Assembly (NCBI GenBank): GCA_963736055.1
Contig: CAVTNM010000009.1
Span: 620,001-684,000 of the forward strand
Reading direction: 5' to 3'
Length of the DNA stretch: 64,000 nt
Source: AC-32 sp963736055
GTDB lineage: Bacteria > Actinomycetota > Thermoleophilia > Gaiellales > Gaiellaceae
In this document: piece after piece, positions 18,760-28,456 of the stretch
How positions within the stretch are numbered: position 1 is the stretch's first letter
How the letters are laid out: each line of letters begins with the position of its first letter
The notes under the pieces: model-generated
What the model was told of the DNA's origin: nothing
What the model saw: the letters and a program-made list of their open reading frames with translations, nothing else
Databases searched by the model: none
Made by a program: the position numbers and the translations under genes

Positions 18760-19711
18760 GGGTCCTCGTCACCGGTGGGGCGGGCTTCATCGGCCACCAT
18801 CTCGTCGGCGCCCTGCTCGAGCGGGGCGACGAGGTCAGCGTCATCGACGACTACCGGACGGGTCTCCCGGCAGCGCCTCGATCCGTTCCGTGACCGGATC
18901 CGCCTGATCGAAGGGCGACATCCGGGACGCGGCGGCCATGGATGCGGCGATCGAAGGAGCCGACGGTCGTCCTGCACGAGGCGGCCCTGCCGTCGGTCGC
19001 CCGATCGACCATCGACCCGCGCCTCACCGCGGACATCAACGTGAACGGCACGATCGAGGTCATGCTGGCGGCCGCCCGCGCCGGCGTCCGTCGCGTCGTC
19101 CTGGCCGGCTCGTCGTCCGTCTACGGCAGCAGCGAGGTCCTGCCGCGTCGCGAGGACCAGGCCCCGGACCCGCGGTCGCCGTACGCCACGAGCAAGCTGG
19201 CGGCCGAGCTGATGGTCCACCAGCTCGGCGAGCTCCACGGCATCGAGACCGTCGTCCTGCGCTACTTCAACATCTACGGCGCCGGCCAGGACCCGAACTC
19301 GGAGTACTCGGCGGTCGTCCCGCGCTTCATCACCGCCGCGCTGCGCGGCGAGCCGCCGGTCATCCACGGCGATGGCCATCAATCCCGGGACTTCACGCAT
19401 ATCGACAACGTCGTGTTCGCGAACCTGCGCGCGGCCGAGGCAGCCGGCGCCTCGGGCCTGACGGCCAACATCGGGTGCGGGGGCCGGTACTCGCTGCTCG
19501 ACCTGCTCGACGCCATCCGGGCCCGGCTGCCGGACCTCCCGGAGCCGGTCTTCGAAGCGACCCAGGCCCGGCGACGTCCGCCACTCGCAGGCGGACGTCG
19601 GACTCGCGGCCGCGCGTCTCGGCTATCGCGTCGTGACGCCGTTCGCGGTCGGGCATCGAACGCACCGTCGAGTGGTACCAGGCGGACCCGCCCAGCCTCG
19701 CCCGATCCTGA
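18756..19711 (+). CDS. NAD-dependent sugar-nucleotide epimerase 1 (GalE-like)
   Basis: Starts MRVLVTGGAGFIGHHLVGAL, with GxxGxxG NAD binding. After a frame change near 18870 it continues RIRLIEGDIRDAAAMDAAIE, VVLHEAALPSVARSTIDP, VVLAGSSSVYGSSEVLPRRE and SPYATSKLAAELMVHQLGE with the YxxxK pair. Then LRYFNIYGAGQDPNSEYSAV and FTHIDNVVFANLRAAEAAG. This is the extended SDR fold of UDP-glucose/UDP-GlcNAc 4-epimerases and related enzymes. Further frame changes occur near 18920-18960, 19565 and 19650. It provides a nucleotide sugar to the glycosyltransferases that follow. Confidence 0.85.
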
Positions 19712-19726
19712 CGCGAGCCGACAGGC

Positions 19727-20883
19727 GTGGATGACGATGGCGCCGATCCCGGTCGCCGACTTCGCTTGACCCTCGTCATCTCGTCGTTGACGGCAGGTGG
19801 CGCCGAGCGCGTCCTGACGCTGCTGGCCGACGGCTGGCGCGCCGATGGCCACGAGCGTCACCGTCCTCGTCTTCTCCGGACCCGACGTCGAACCGTTCTT
19901 CGCCGCTGCCCGACGGCGTCACCGAACGACGCCTGGACCTCCTTCGGCGAGTCGTCGGGCCCGATCGAGGCGGTGACCGCCAATGTCCGACGCCTTCGCG
20001 ATCCTGCGCGCGGCGGTCCGGGAGTCGAGGCCGGACGTCGTGATCGCGTTCCTGCATCGGACGAGCATCCTGACCGTCGTGGCGACCCTCGGGACGAGGA
20101 TCCCGGTGATCGTCGCCGAGCGCACGGACCCGCACGCCGGCGACCTGAGCCTGCCGTGGGCGCTCCTGCGCGGCATCCTCTATCCGTTCGCGGCGCGGAT
20201 CGTCGTCCAGACCGACGCCGCCCGGACGGCCTTCCCGCGCTGGCTCCGGGGCCGGATCACGGTGATCGCCAATCCGATCTCGCCCGGGGCCATCGGCGGC
20301 CGCCCATTCGACGCCCGCGGGACGACGGTGGTCGGGCTCGGACGGCTCGGGCATGAGAAGGGCTTCGACCTGCTCATCGAGGCGTTCGCGCAGGTCGCCG
20401 ACGCGCATCCAGGCTGGCGGCTCGTCATCCTCGGCGAGGGGGCGGAGCGCCGAGCCCTGGAGGATCTGCGTGACGGATCCGGGGTCGCTGATCGGGTGGA
20501 CCTGCCGGGCACGACGACAGCGACCGTTCGACGCGCTCGGCACGCGCCGGCATCTTCGTGTTGCCGTCCCGCGTCGAGGGCTATCCCAACGCGCTCATCG
20601 AGGCGATGGCCGGCGGCGCGCCGATCGATCGCCGACGGACTGTCGATCGGGCCCCGCCGAGATCGTCCACGACGGTGTCGATGGCCTGCTCGTCCCGACC
20701 GAGGACGTCGCCGCGCTGGCGGCCGCGCTCGATCGACTCATGGGCGACCCGGCGCTTCGACGCGCGCTCGGGGCGCGGGCGACCGCGATCGGGTCCCGGC
20801 TCGACCCGGGAGCCATCGGCCGGCGGTGGGACGAGCTGATCGCCACGGTCGTGCGCCCGCGTCGACGGCGGCGCGCACGATGA
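19727..20883 (+). CDS. Family 4 glycosyltransferase (GT4) A
   Basis: GTG start (VDDDGADPGRRLRLTLVISS). The N-terminal donor-region motif LTAGGAERVLTLLADGW and SRPDVVIAFLHRTSILTVVA are of GT-B type. The GT4 C-terminal half reads VVGLGRLGHEKGFDLLIEAF, LVILGEGAERRALEDL and EGYPNALIEAMAGG (the E-x7-E motif), then VHDGVDGLLVPTEDVAALAA. It transfers a sugar from a nucleotide donor to the growing lipid-linked glycan on the cytoplasmic side. Frame changes near 19860, 19900, 19975, 20530 and 20635. Its TGA overlaps the ATG of the flippase (ATGA at 20880-20883). Confidence 0.85.
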
Positions 20884-22468
20884 GCGAGCAGGGACCTGAG
20901 GCGGGATCGCTCCGGTCGGTCGGCCGCTCCACCGCGCTGCTGACGGTCGCCGCGTCGATCGGCCAGGTGTTCGGCATCGGCCGCGAGCTGTTCGTTGCCG
21001 GCCAGGTCGGGACGAGCGCGAACCTGGACGCGCTGCTCGTGGCGCTGGTGCTGCCGACGATGCTCACCGGGTTCCTGTCCAGCGGGGCGTCCACCGCGCT
21101 CGTGCCCGGCCTACACGGAGGCCGAGCGGACGGACGGGCTGCAGGCCGGCCGGCACCTGGCCGGCGTCATCCTCACCTGGACGACGATCTTCGGCCTGGC
21201 CATGATCGCGATCCTGCTCGTGCTTCAGGATCCCGGCCATCCAGCTGTCCGGACCCGGCCTCGACGACGCGGCGACGCTCGTCGCGGCCGCCTACCTGCC
21301 CGTCCTCGCGCCGATCCTCCTGTTCGCGGCCCTGTCGGGCCTGATGAGCGCGATCTTCCAGGTCGAGGAACGGTTCACGCCGATCGCGATCGCGTGGACG
21401 GTCGGGCCGATCGCGTCGTTCGTCGTGACGGTGGTCGGCTGGTCATCGCTCGGCCTCGACGCCTTCGCGCTCGCCCTGACGGTCAACGCCCTGGCGACGC
21501 TGCTGGTCCTCGTCGTGCTGGCCATCCGCGGCGGCATCATGCCGATGCCGGCGTTGCGGGCTCCTGGCGGCCAGATCCGCGACTTCGCGGCGTCACATGA
21601 TCCCGCTGACGATCAGCGCGTCGGTCCTCCAGTTCAACCTGCTGACCGACCGGGCCATCGCCTCGCTGCTGGTCACCGGCGCCGTGAGCGCGCTCCGATA
21701 CGCGGAGAACATCGTCAAGCTGCCGCTCAACACGCTCGGGCCGGCCTGGTCGAAGGCGATCTACCCGGCCCTCGTCCTGCGGGCGTCCGGCCTGGGCGAC
21801 TCCAGCCTCGGCGACGCGTCGCATCGATCGCTCCGCTACGTCATCGCGATCTTCGTCCCGGTCAGCGTCGCGACCGCGGCGCTGGCACCGATCCTGGTCG
21901 ACGTCGCCTATCGGCGCGGCGCGTTCGGCGATGAGGCCGCCTACCTGACGTCCGGCACGCTGGCCGGGTTCGCGCCGCTCATCGTGCTGACGATGGCCCA
22001 GTCCGTCCTGGTCGGCGCCCACAACGCGCGCCGGCGAGGCTGGCTCCTGATGACGATGGGGTTCGCCAACGCGATCATGAACCTCGTCTTCAACATCCTG
22101 TTCGCCCGATCGATCGGGGTCGCCGGCGTCGCCCTGTCGTCGTCGGTGACGCTGGCCATCGTCCTGTTCGCGATGGCCTGGCGACTGGACCAGCTGGAGC
22201 CGGACTTCCGCGGACGCGAGCTGGGCGGCGTGACGCTCCGGGCGACCATCGCCAGCTCGATCGCCGCGATCCCGGTCGCGATCGTCGCCTGGGGGTTCGG
22301 GCCGACGAGCGAACCCGCCCGGGGGGTGCTGCTGCTGGTCGTCCTCACCCTGATCGGCGCCGCGACTGTACGCGCTGTTCGCGACGCTGCTGGGCCTGCG
22401 CGAGCCCCGCGAGGTGGTCGCCGCTCGTCCTGGCCGCCATCCGGCGGCGACGAGCCTCCGGACGATGA
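20880..22468 (+). CDS. MurJ/Wzx-type lipid-linked glycan flippase
   Basis: About 530 residues with twelve or more TM helices. It starts MSEQGPEAGSLRSVGRSTAL, then FGIGRELFVAGQVGTSANLD and LPTMLTGFLSSGASTALVP. That is the MVIN/MurJ opening (R-E...ASxxGxSxxxDAF-like, then the SGAxxxAFVP-like loop). Later segments: LLFAALSGLMSAIFQVEERF, PLTISASVLQFNLLTDRAIA and VLVGAHNARRRGWLLMTMGF. It would flip undecaprenyl-PP-linked EPS units; a true MurJ role in lipid II export cannot be excluded from sequence alone. Frame changes near 21110, 21235, 21590, 22365 and 22415. The stop overlaps the next ATG (22465-22468). Confidence 0.82.
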
Positions 22469-23705
22469 CCGACAGCGCCGCAGCCAACGTTCCGCCGCCG
22501 TCCCGTCGCATCCGCTTGGCGTTCTTCAGCGGCATGACGATGGGTGGCGCCGAGCGCCAGATGCTCGAGCTGGCCAAGGGCCTGCCGAGTCGACCGGTTC
22601 GACGTCGAGTTCGTCGTCTTCGGCTCGCAGGGAGCGACCGCGGAAGAGGCCCTCGCGGCCGGGTTCCCGGTCCATGTCCTCGGCGCCGCCCGGCCTCCGG
22701 GCAGCCATCGCCTGATGGCCGTGCCGCGGGCGGCCGGGATCCTGTGGCGGTTCGTCCGGGTCGTCCGACGACGGCGATACGACATCGTCGACGGTTGGCT
22801 GTTCTATGGCTATTCGATGGCGGCCCTGAGCCGGCCGGTCAGCCGCCTGCCCGTCGTGGTCGCCGGGCGACGCAGCCTGAGCCGATTCAAGGACCGGCAC
22901 GGCCCGTTCGCCCGGGCGGCCGATGCCATCGCCAAGCGCTGGTCGGACGCCATCGTCGCCAACTGCGATGCCGTCGCCGACGACGTCGCCGCGTACGAGG
23001 GCCTGCCACGCAGCCGGATCACGGTCATCAGGAACGGCGGTCGCCCCGGGCGTGCCCTCATCGACGGACGATCGCCGTCGATGGCGCGCCGCCTGGGATG
23101 CCGACGACCCGCGCGTGGTCGTGATCGGCTGCATCGGCGCCCTGCGCGATTCGAAGGGCCACGACGTCCTGCTCCGTGCCGTCGCCGGCCTGAGCGCCCT
23201 GACGGCGACCCCGATCCGCCTCGTGCTGATCGGCGACGGCCCGCTGCGTCCCGCCCTCGAGCGCCAGGCGAGCGATCTCGGGATCTCGGACCTGGTGGCC
23301 TTCCAGGGCGAGGTCGCGGACGCCAGGCCGCTGTATGGCGCCATCGACATCGTCGTGCAGGCGTCGAACGAGGAGGGCCTGCCGAACGCGGTCCTCGAGG
23401 GCGCCGCCGCCGGCCGGGCGATCGTGGCGACCGCGGTCGGCGGGACGCCCGAGATCGTGCTCGACGGGGTGACCGGGCTCCTCGTGCCCCCCGGCGACGC
23501 CGACGCCCTGGCGGCCGGGCTGCGGACCGCTGGTCGACGACCCGATCGCCCGGCAGCGGTGGGGCGACGCGGCTCGCGCACACGTCCTGACGACCTTCGC
23601 GATGGACCGGATGCTGTCGGAGTTCGCCGCTCTCTACGACGGCCCTCGTGCTCGCCTCGCGCGTCGGCCGCGCCGCACCGGCCCGGCCCGGGGACCGACG
23701 GATGA
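22465..23705 (+). CDS. Family 4 glycosyltransferase (GT4) B
   Basis: Starts MTDSAAANVPPPSRRIRLAF, then FFSGMTMGGAERQMLELAKG, DIVDGWLFYGYSMAALSRPV, VVVAGRRSLSRFKDRHGPFA and DAIVANCDAVADDVAAYEGL. The C-terminal lobe has VVVIGCIGALRDSKGHDVLL, IRLVLIGDGPLRPALERQAS and EEGLPNAVLEGAAAGRAIVA (E-x7-E). It is closely similar in layout to the leftward enzyme at 27197-28373 (shared AGRRSLS and IVANxxAVxDDV patterns), suggesting duplication. Frame changes near 22590, 23045 and 23530. The end is uncertain: one frame stops at 23705, another stays open to 23868 and overlaps the next ATG. Confidence 0.85.
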
Positions 23706-23717
23706 CGGTGCCACCGT
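23705..23717. promoter_or_regulatory. Palindrome ACGGTG-C-CACCGT after GT4 B
   Basis: A perfect 6+6 inverted repeat with one central base, in the 159 bases that would be intergenic if GT4 B ends at 23705. A weak -10-like TATGGT lies at 23745-23750. It supports, but does not prove, that this stretch is regulatory rather than coding. Confidence 0.35.
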
Positions 23718-23864
23718 GCAACAGGCGGACGGCATCGGAGGCGGTATGGTAGCGGCCCGACCTCGGGGTGCCCTCAGGTCGAAGGATCGTGACACGGTGC
23801 GCAGGCAGGACGCTGGCTCGACAACCGCAGACCGTCGCGACCGCTGCCTGGTGACCGTCAGCGA

Positions 23865-25028
23865 ATGACCCCGCGCGTCCTCCGGATCATCACCCGCCTG
23901 AACATCGGTGGACCGGCCACCCACGTCATGCTCGCCGATCGGGGCCTCCACGCGCGCGGCTGGGAGACGCTGCTGGTGCACGGCGACGTCGAGCCCGACG
24001 AGGCCGAGATGGACCTTGCCGGCGTTCGACCTGCCCATCCGCCGGCTGCCCAGCCTGCGACGGCCGATCCGTCCCGCCGCCGATGCCCGCGCGTTCGCGC
24101 GAGCGTCGTGGCGATCATCCGCGACTACCGGCCGCACGTCATCCACACGCATCTCTCGAAGGCCGGGCTGATCGGCCGCGCAGCGGCCATCGCGACGAGC
24201 CGGGCCGTCCGCGTCCATACCTTCCACGGCACGATCTTCGGTGGCTACTTCGGCTCGACGATGACCGGTGGCATCGTCCGCGCCGAGCGAGTCGCTCGGC
24301 CACCGCACGCACCGGGTGATCGCCCTCAGCCCGACGCAGCGCGATCGAGCTCGTGCGCGAGCGGATCGCCCCGAGCGCGCGGATCGAGGTCGTCCCGCTC
24401 GGCGTCGATCTCACCCGCTTCGGGACCGATCGATCGTACCACGGCTCGGGCGACGCTCGGCATCGCGCCCGACGGCGACGGTCGTCGCGGCCATCGGCCG
24501 GCTCGTGCCGATCAAGCGCATCGACCGACTCATCGAGGCGTTCGCCCTGGCCCGGCGCCCGGATCCCGTCGTCGCAGCTGTGGCTCGTCGGCGATGGGTC
24601 GGAACGCCCGGCCCTCGAAGCGCTCACGGCGTCGCTGGGCCTCGGTGACGCGGTCCGGTTCGTCGGCTGGTCGGACTGCGACGCCCGAGCTGGTATGCCG
24701 CCGCGGACATCGTCGCCCTGACCTCTGAACGCGAGGGCACGCCGCTCGCACTCATCGAGGCGGCCGCGGCCGGCCGGCCGGTCGTCGCGATGGCCGCCGG
24801 CGGGGTCGCCGATGTCGTCGTCGATGGCACGACGGGCTTCGTGGTGCCCGTCGGCGACGTCGGCGACCTTCGCCGACCGTCTCACGACGCTCGCCTGTGA
24901 CCCGGGCACGCGAGCGCGGATGGGCGCTGCCGCGCCCGAGCATGCCCGGGCCTTCGATGGCGACCGGCTCGTCGCCGATCTCGACCGGCTCTATCGCCGG
25001 ACGCTCCACGAACGGTGCGGCGCGATGA
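23865..25028 (+). CDS. Family 4 glycosyltransferase (GT4) C
   Basis: Starts MTPRVLRIITRLNIGGPATH, the classical GT4 opening (RxxxRLNIGGPxxHV). Then VIHTHLSKAGLIGRAAAIAT, VRVHTFHGTIFGGYF, TVVAAIGRLVPIKRIDRLIE, LWLVGDGSERPALEALTASL, ADIVALTSEREGTPLALIEA (E-x7-E) and VVPVGDVGDLADRLTTLACD. The HTHLxKAGxxGR/FHGxxF pattern is common in EPS transferases acting on undecaprenyl-linked intermediates. Frame changes near 24020, 24110, 24285, 24345, 24440, 24570, 24680 and 24865. The end at TGA 25026-25028 overlaps the next gene start. Confidence 0.82.
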
Positions 25029-26170
25029 ACCGTCGCTGTCGCTCGGACTGGCCGGCATCACCGCGTTCGTCGCGGCCGTCGATCCTGGTCCGGCTGGTCA
25101 TCGCCGTCGCCGGCCGGATCGGGTGCGATCGTCAATCCCAGCGATCGACCGCTGGGGCGACCGGCGCGTCCCGAAGATCGGCGGGCTCGGCATCGTCGGC
25201 GCGATCGCCATCGGCTGCCTCGTCGTCGCCGGCGCGAACCTCGAGGTCGCGGCGGTCGTGGCCGGCAGCCGTCGGCGGCGTCCGCGCTCGGCCTGGCCGA
25301 CGACCTCGGATCCGTCTCGCCACGACGCCGGGTGGCCGTCCAGGCCGTCATCGGCCTCGGCGCTCGGGGTCGATCGTCGGGCCGACCTGGGCGGCGTCGG
25401 CGATGGTCGTCATGGGCGCCGCTCGGCGTCGTCGGCGTCGTCGCGCTGGCCAACTTCACCAACCTCGTCGACAACGCCGACGGCCTCGCCGCCAGCCTGT
25501 CGACGGTCTCCGGCGCTGACGATCGGCCGGGATCGGCCGTCGGCGGCGGGGCTGTCCGTCGGTCCCGCTCGTCGTCCCGCTGGCGATCGCCGGCGCCACC
25601 CTCGGCTTCCTCGTCTGGAACCACCCCTCGGCGCGTGTGTTCATGGGCGACTGCGGCAGCCTGATGCTCGGCACGGCCCTGGCCGGGGCCGGGCTGATCG
25701 TGCTCCACGACGCCCTGATCGCGAATGCGCGACAGCGCCGTGGCTCGTCGCCCTGGCCCTGCCGGTCGCGGTCGTCGTGCAGGCCGGCGATGTCGCGCTC
25801 GTCGTCGTCTCGCGCGTCCGGCGCGGCGCCAGTCCGGTGCGCGGCGGGACGGATCACACGTCGCACCGCCTGCTCCGAGCCGGCCTCGGCCCGTGGACGA
25901 TGCTGGCCGCCTGTGCCGCCCCGGCCGCGCTCGCCGGCGCGACGATCGTCGCGGCCGTGGCGACGCGGCAGCCTGCCGGTCGTCGCCATCGCCGCGACGC
26001 TGATCGTCGGACTCGTCATCATCGGCGAAGCGACCCTCGCCAGGCTCGTGCCGTACCCGCCCGCCGCCGGGTCCGGCGACGACCGGCAGCGCACCCATCG
26101 ACAGCCAACCCACCGGAGTCTCCGATCCGATGCACGACCAGACGCGCGATCCGATCCAGGGAACGGGTGA
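25015..26170 (+). CDS. WecA/MraY/TagO-type undecaprenyl-phosphate sugar-1-phosphate transferase
   Basis: GTG start (VRRDEPSLSLGLAGITAFVA). Diagnostic motifs in order: PKIGGLGIVGAIAIG (PRxGGxxI-like), GLADDLGSVSPRRRVAVQAV (DDxxD region), ALANFTNLVDNADGLAASLS (NxxNxxDxxDGLA), ARVFMGDCGSLMLGTALAG (FxGDxGS) and GTDHTSHRLLRAGLGP (H-box). The membrane enzyme transfers HexNAc-1-phosphate from UDP-sugar to undecaprenyl phosphate, the first step of lipid-linked EPS assembly. Many frame changes (near 25080, 25130, 25270, 25320, 25370, 25520, 25560, 25735 and 25975). It carries a basic, proline/arginine-rich C-terminal tail. Confidence 0.82.
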
Positions 26171-26191
26171 CCGCGCCGCGGGGCGTTCCTG

Positions 26192-27158
26192 ATGCGCGTC
26201 CTCATCACCGGCGGTGCCGGGCTTCATCGGTTCGCATCTCGTCGACCGGCACGTGGAGAACGGCGACGAGGTCGTCGTCGTCGACGACCTGTCGACCGGC
26301 AGCCGCCGGAACCTCGAGCATCACGACGCAGTCGCGCGTCCGGCTGCATCGTCGGCCGGGTGGAGGATCCACGAGGTGCTCGATCCGGCGTTCGACGGGG
26401 TCGACCTCGTCTACCACCTGGCGGCGACCGTCGGCGTCTTCGAGGTCCTGCGACGGCCGCTCGACGCGATGCATTCGAACCTCCAGGCGACCGATGCGAT
26501 CTTCGAGCAGTCGGCGGTGCCGTGGCGTCCGGACGGTCTTCGCCTCGACCAGCGAGGTGTACGGCAAGAACGACCGCGACGCCCTCCGCGAGACCGATGA
26601 CTCCATCTTCGGAGCGACGTCGGTCAGTCGCTGGCTGTACGGCATCTCGAAGGCGGCCGACGAGTTCCTCGCCCTGGCCTACCAGCGCGAGCGGGGCCTT
26701 CCGGTCACGATCGTCCGACTGTTCAACACGACCGGCCCACGGCAGAGCGGCGCCTACGGCATGGTCCTGCCGCGCTTCGTGCGCCAGGCGCGCCGCGGCG
26801 AGCCGATCACCGTGTTCGGCGATGGATCGCAGACACGCTGCTTCACCAACGTCCACGACGTCGTCGGAGTCGCTGATGCGGCTCGCCCAGCGTCCCCGAG
26901 TCGATCGGCGAGGTCGTCAACATCGGCCAGCCCACCGAGATGTCCATCCTCGAGCTCGCGGAGCGCGTCAGGACCGCCTGCGCGAGCTCGAGCCAGATCG
27001 AGTTCGTCCAGTACGACCAGGCGTACGGGGACGGGTTCGAGGACATGCGTCGCCGCGTACCGGACGTGTCGAAGCTGCGCCGCCTGACCGGGTAGGTCCC
27101 GAGCACCACCATCGACGAGACGATCGCCCAGATGATCGCCGCCGACGCGCAGGACTGA
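26192..27158 (+). CDS. NAD-dependent sugar-nucleotide epimerase 2, with in-frame TAG
   Basis: Starts MRVLITGGAG then, after an extra base near 26220, FIGSHLVDRHVENGDEVVVV. Then FDGVDLVYHLAATVGVFEVL, RTVFASTSEVYGKNDRDALR, SRWLYGISKAADEFLALAYQ (YxxxK), VRLFNTTGPRQSGAYGMVLP and RCFTNVHDVVG. Extended SDR fold as in UDP-glucose 4-epimerase/UDP-glucuronate decarboxylase relatives; the TVGV segment resembles the decarboxylase-like branch. Near the C terminus an in-frame TAG at 27093-27095 splits KLRRLTG from VPSTTIDETIAQMIAADAQD, where a tyrosine codon (TAC) is expected. Other frame changes near 26335, 26510 and 26870. Confidence 0.8.
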
Positions 27159-27196
27159 GCGGCGACGCAGCGGCTCCCGGACCGCGCCGTTGCCGG

Positions 27197-28373
27197 TCAG
27201 GGGCGGAGGACGCCCTTGCGGATGGCCAGTTCCTCGTACATCGCCGCCGTCTCGGCCACGAACCGGTCCATCCCGAAGACTCGCCCCACGTGCTCGCGCG
27301 CGGCCTCGCCGAACCGTGCCCGCAGGGCTTCGTCGCGGCCCATCCGGACGAGCGCGGTCGCCGACCTCATCGCGCGCGACCCGGGTCAGGATCCCGGACG
27401 TCCCGTCCTCGACGATCTCGCCCGTCCCGCCGACATCGGTCGCGACGATGGCACGGCCCGCGGCCGCCGCCTCGAGCACCGCGTTCGGCAGCCCTTCCGC
27501 CTCGGAGGGATGGACGACGATATCGAACGCGCCGAGCAGGGTGCGACCCGCCGGGTCCGGACCGAGCAGCCGGAATCGGTCGCCGAGGCCGCGGTCCGCG
27601 ATGGCGCGCTCCAGGTTGTCGTGCTCCGAGCCCACCACCGACGATCCGGAATCGCGCCTCGGGCAGGGCGTCCCGCGTCGCCGCCGCGACATCGATGAGG
27701 ATGTCGTGTCCCTTGCCGGCCTTGAGGTTCGCGACGGCTCCGACCAGCAGCTCGCCCTCGCCGACGCCCCAGCTCGCCCGGATCCGGGCACGTTCCGCGG
27801 CCGGCATCGGTGGCGGGATCTCGACCCCGTTGTGGATGACCCGGATGAGGGCCGGCCGGACCCGCTCGCGACGAAGCACGTCGTCGCGGACGGCATAGGC
27901 ATTGGCCACGATCGCGTCGGCCTGCCAGCGCGCGACCGCGTCGAGCGCCGTCCTGAACGGCCCGAACCGCTGCTTGTAGCCGCTCAGGCTCCGCCGCCCG
28001 GCCACGAACACCGGGACGCCGGTGAACGGGTGGACCACGCCTTCCAGGCCGTACGACGGGAAGAGCCAGGCGTCGACGACATCGAACCGGCCGCGCGCCA
28101 TCACCGGGACGTAGCGCATGCCGGCCCGGGCCGCCGAGACCAGGTAGTCGGCCCGGTCGGCCTCCTGCCGACGCTTCGCGCCGAGGGCCGTGGACCCGAC
28201 AGCCGGCGGCTTCCACGATCGAGCGCCAGCGGGCCTCGTTCGGCGGGCAGGACGAACTCGACCGCGAATCGATCCCGCGGCAGGCGCGTCGCGAGTGCCA
28301 CCATCTGGCCCTCGCTGCCGGCTGGGTACAGGCCGGGCGGCGTGAATGCGATGCGGAGGGGGCGGAAAACCAC
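27197..28373 (-). CDS. Family 4 glycosyltransferase (GT4) D
   Basis: Leftward gene; probable GTG start at 28373 (VVFRPLRIAFTPPGLYPAGS). A longer reading to 28445 would need TTG and would invade the palindrome at 28409-28422. Motifs: GSEGQMVALATRLPRDRFAV, FDVVDAWLFPSYGLEGVV, VFVAGRRSLSGYKQRFGPFR, DAIVANAYAVRDDVLRRERV, LVGAVANLKAGKGHDILIDV, EAEGLPNAVLEAAAAGRAIV (E-x7-E) and a C terminus AIRKGVLRP. It is a probable paralog of GT4 B. Frame changes near 27365, 27640, 28135 and 28210. It is convergent with epimerase 2 and divergent from the ATP-grasp gene. Confidence 0.82.
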
Positions 28374-28408
28374 CGGAGCGTGCCCTCGACCGCCAAACGC
28401 TCGCGGAT

Positions 28409-28422
28409 CCGGAACGTTCCGG
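28409..28422. promoter_or_regulatory. Perfect palindrome CCGGAACGTTCCGG in divergent gap
   Basis: A 14-base perfect palindrome in the 83-base gap between the leftward GT4 D and the rightward ATP-grasp gene. Its position between two divergent starts is what is expected of an operator for a dimeric regulator. No candidate regulator gene is seen in the window. Confidence 0.45.
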
Positions 28423-28456
28423 GACGGGTCGGCGCTGGACGCCAAGCCTACCCGAC

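Noticed and set aside
20880..22468. Housekeeping MurJ (lipid II flippase) as firm call
   Set aside because: The family fit is clear but its place between EPS glycosyltransferases favours a Wzx-like role; the two cannot be separated from sequence alone.
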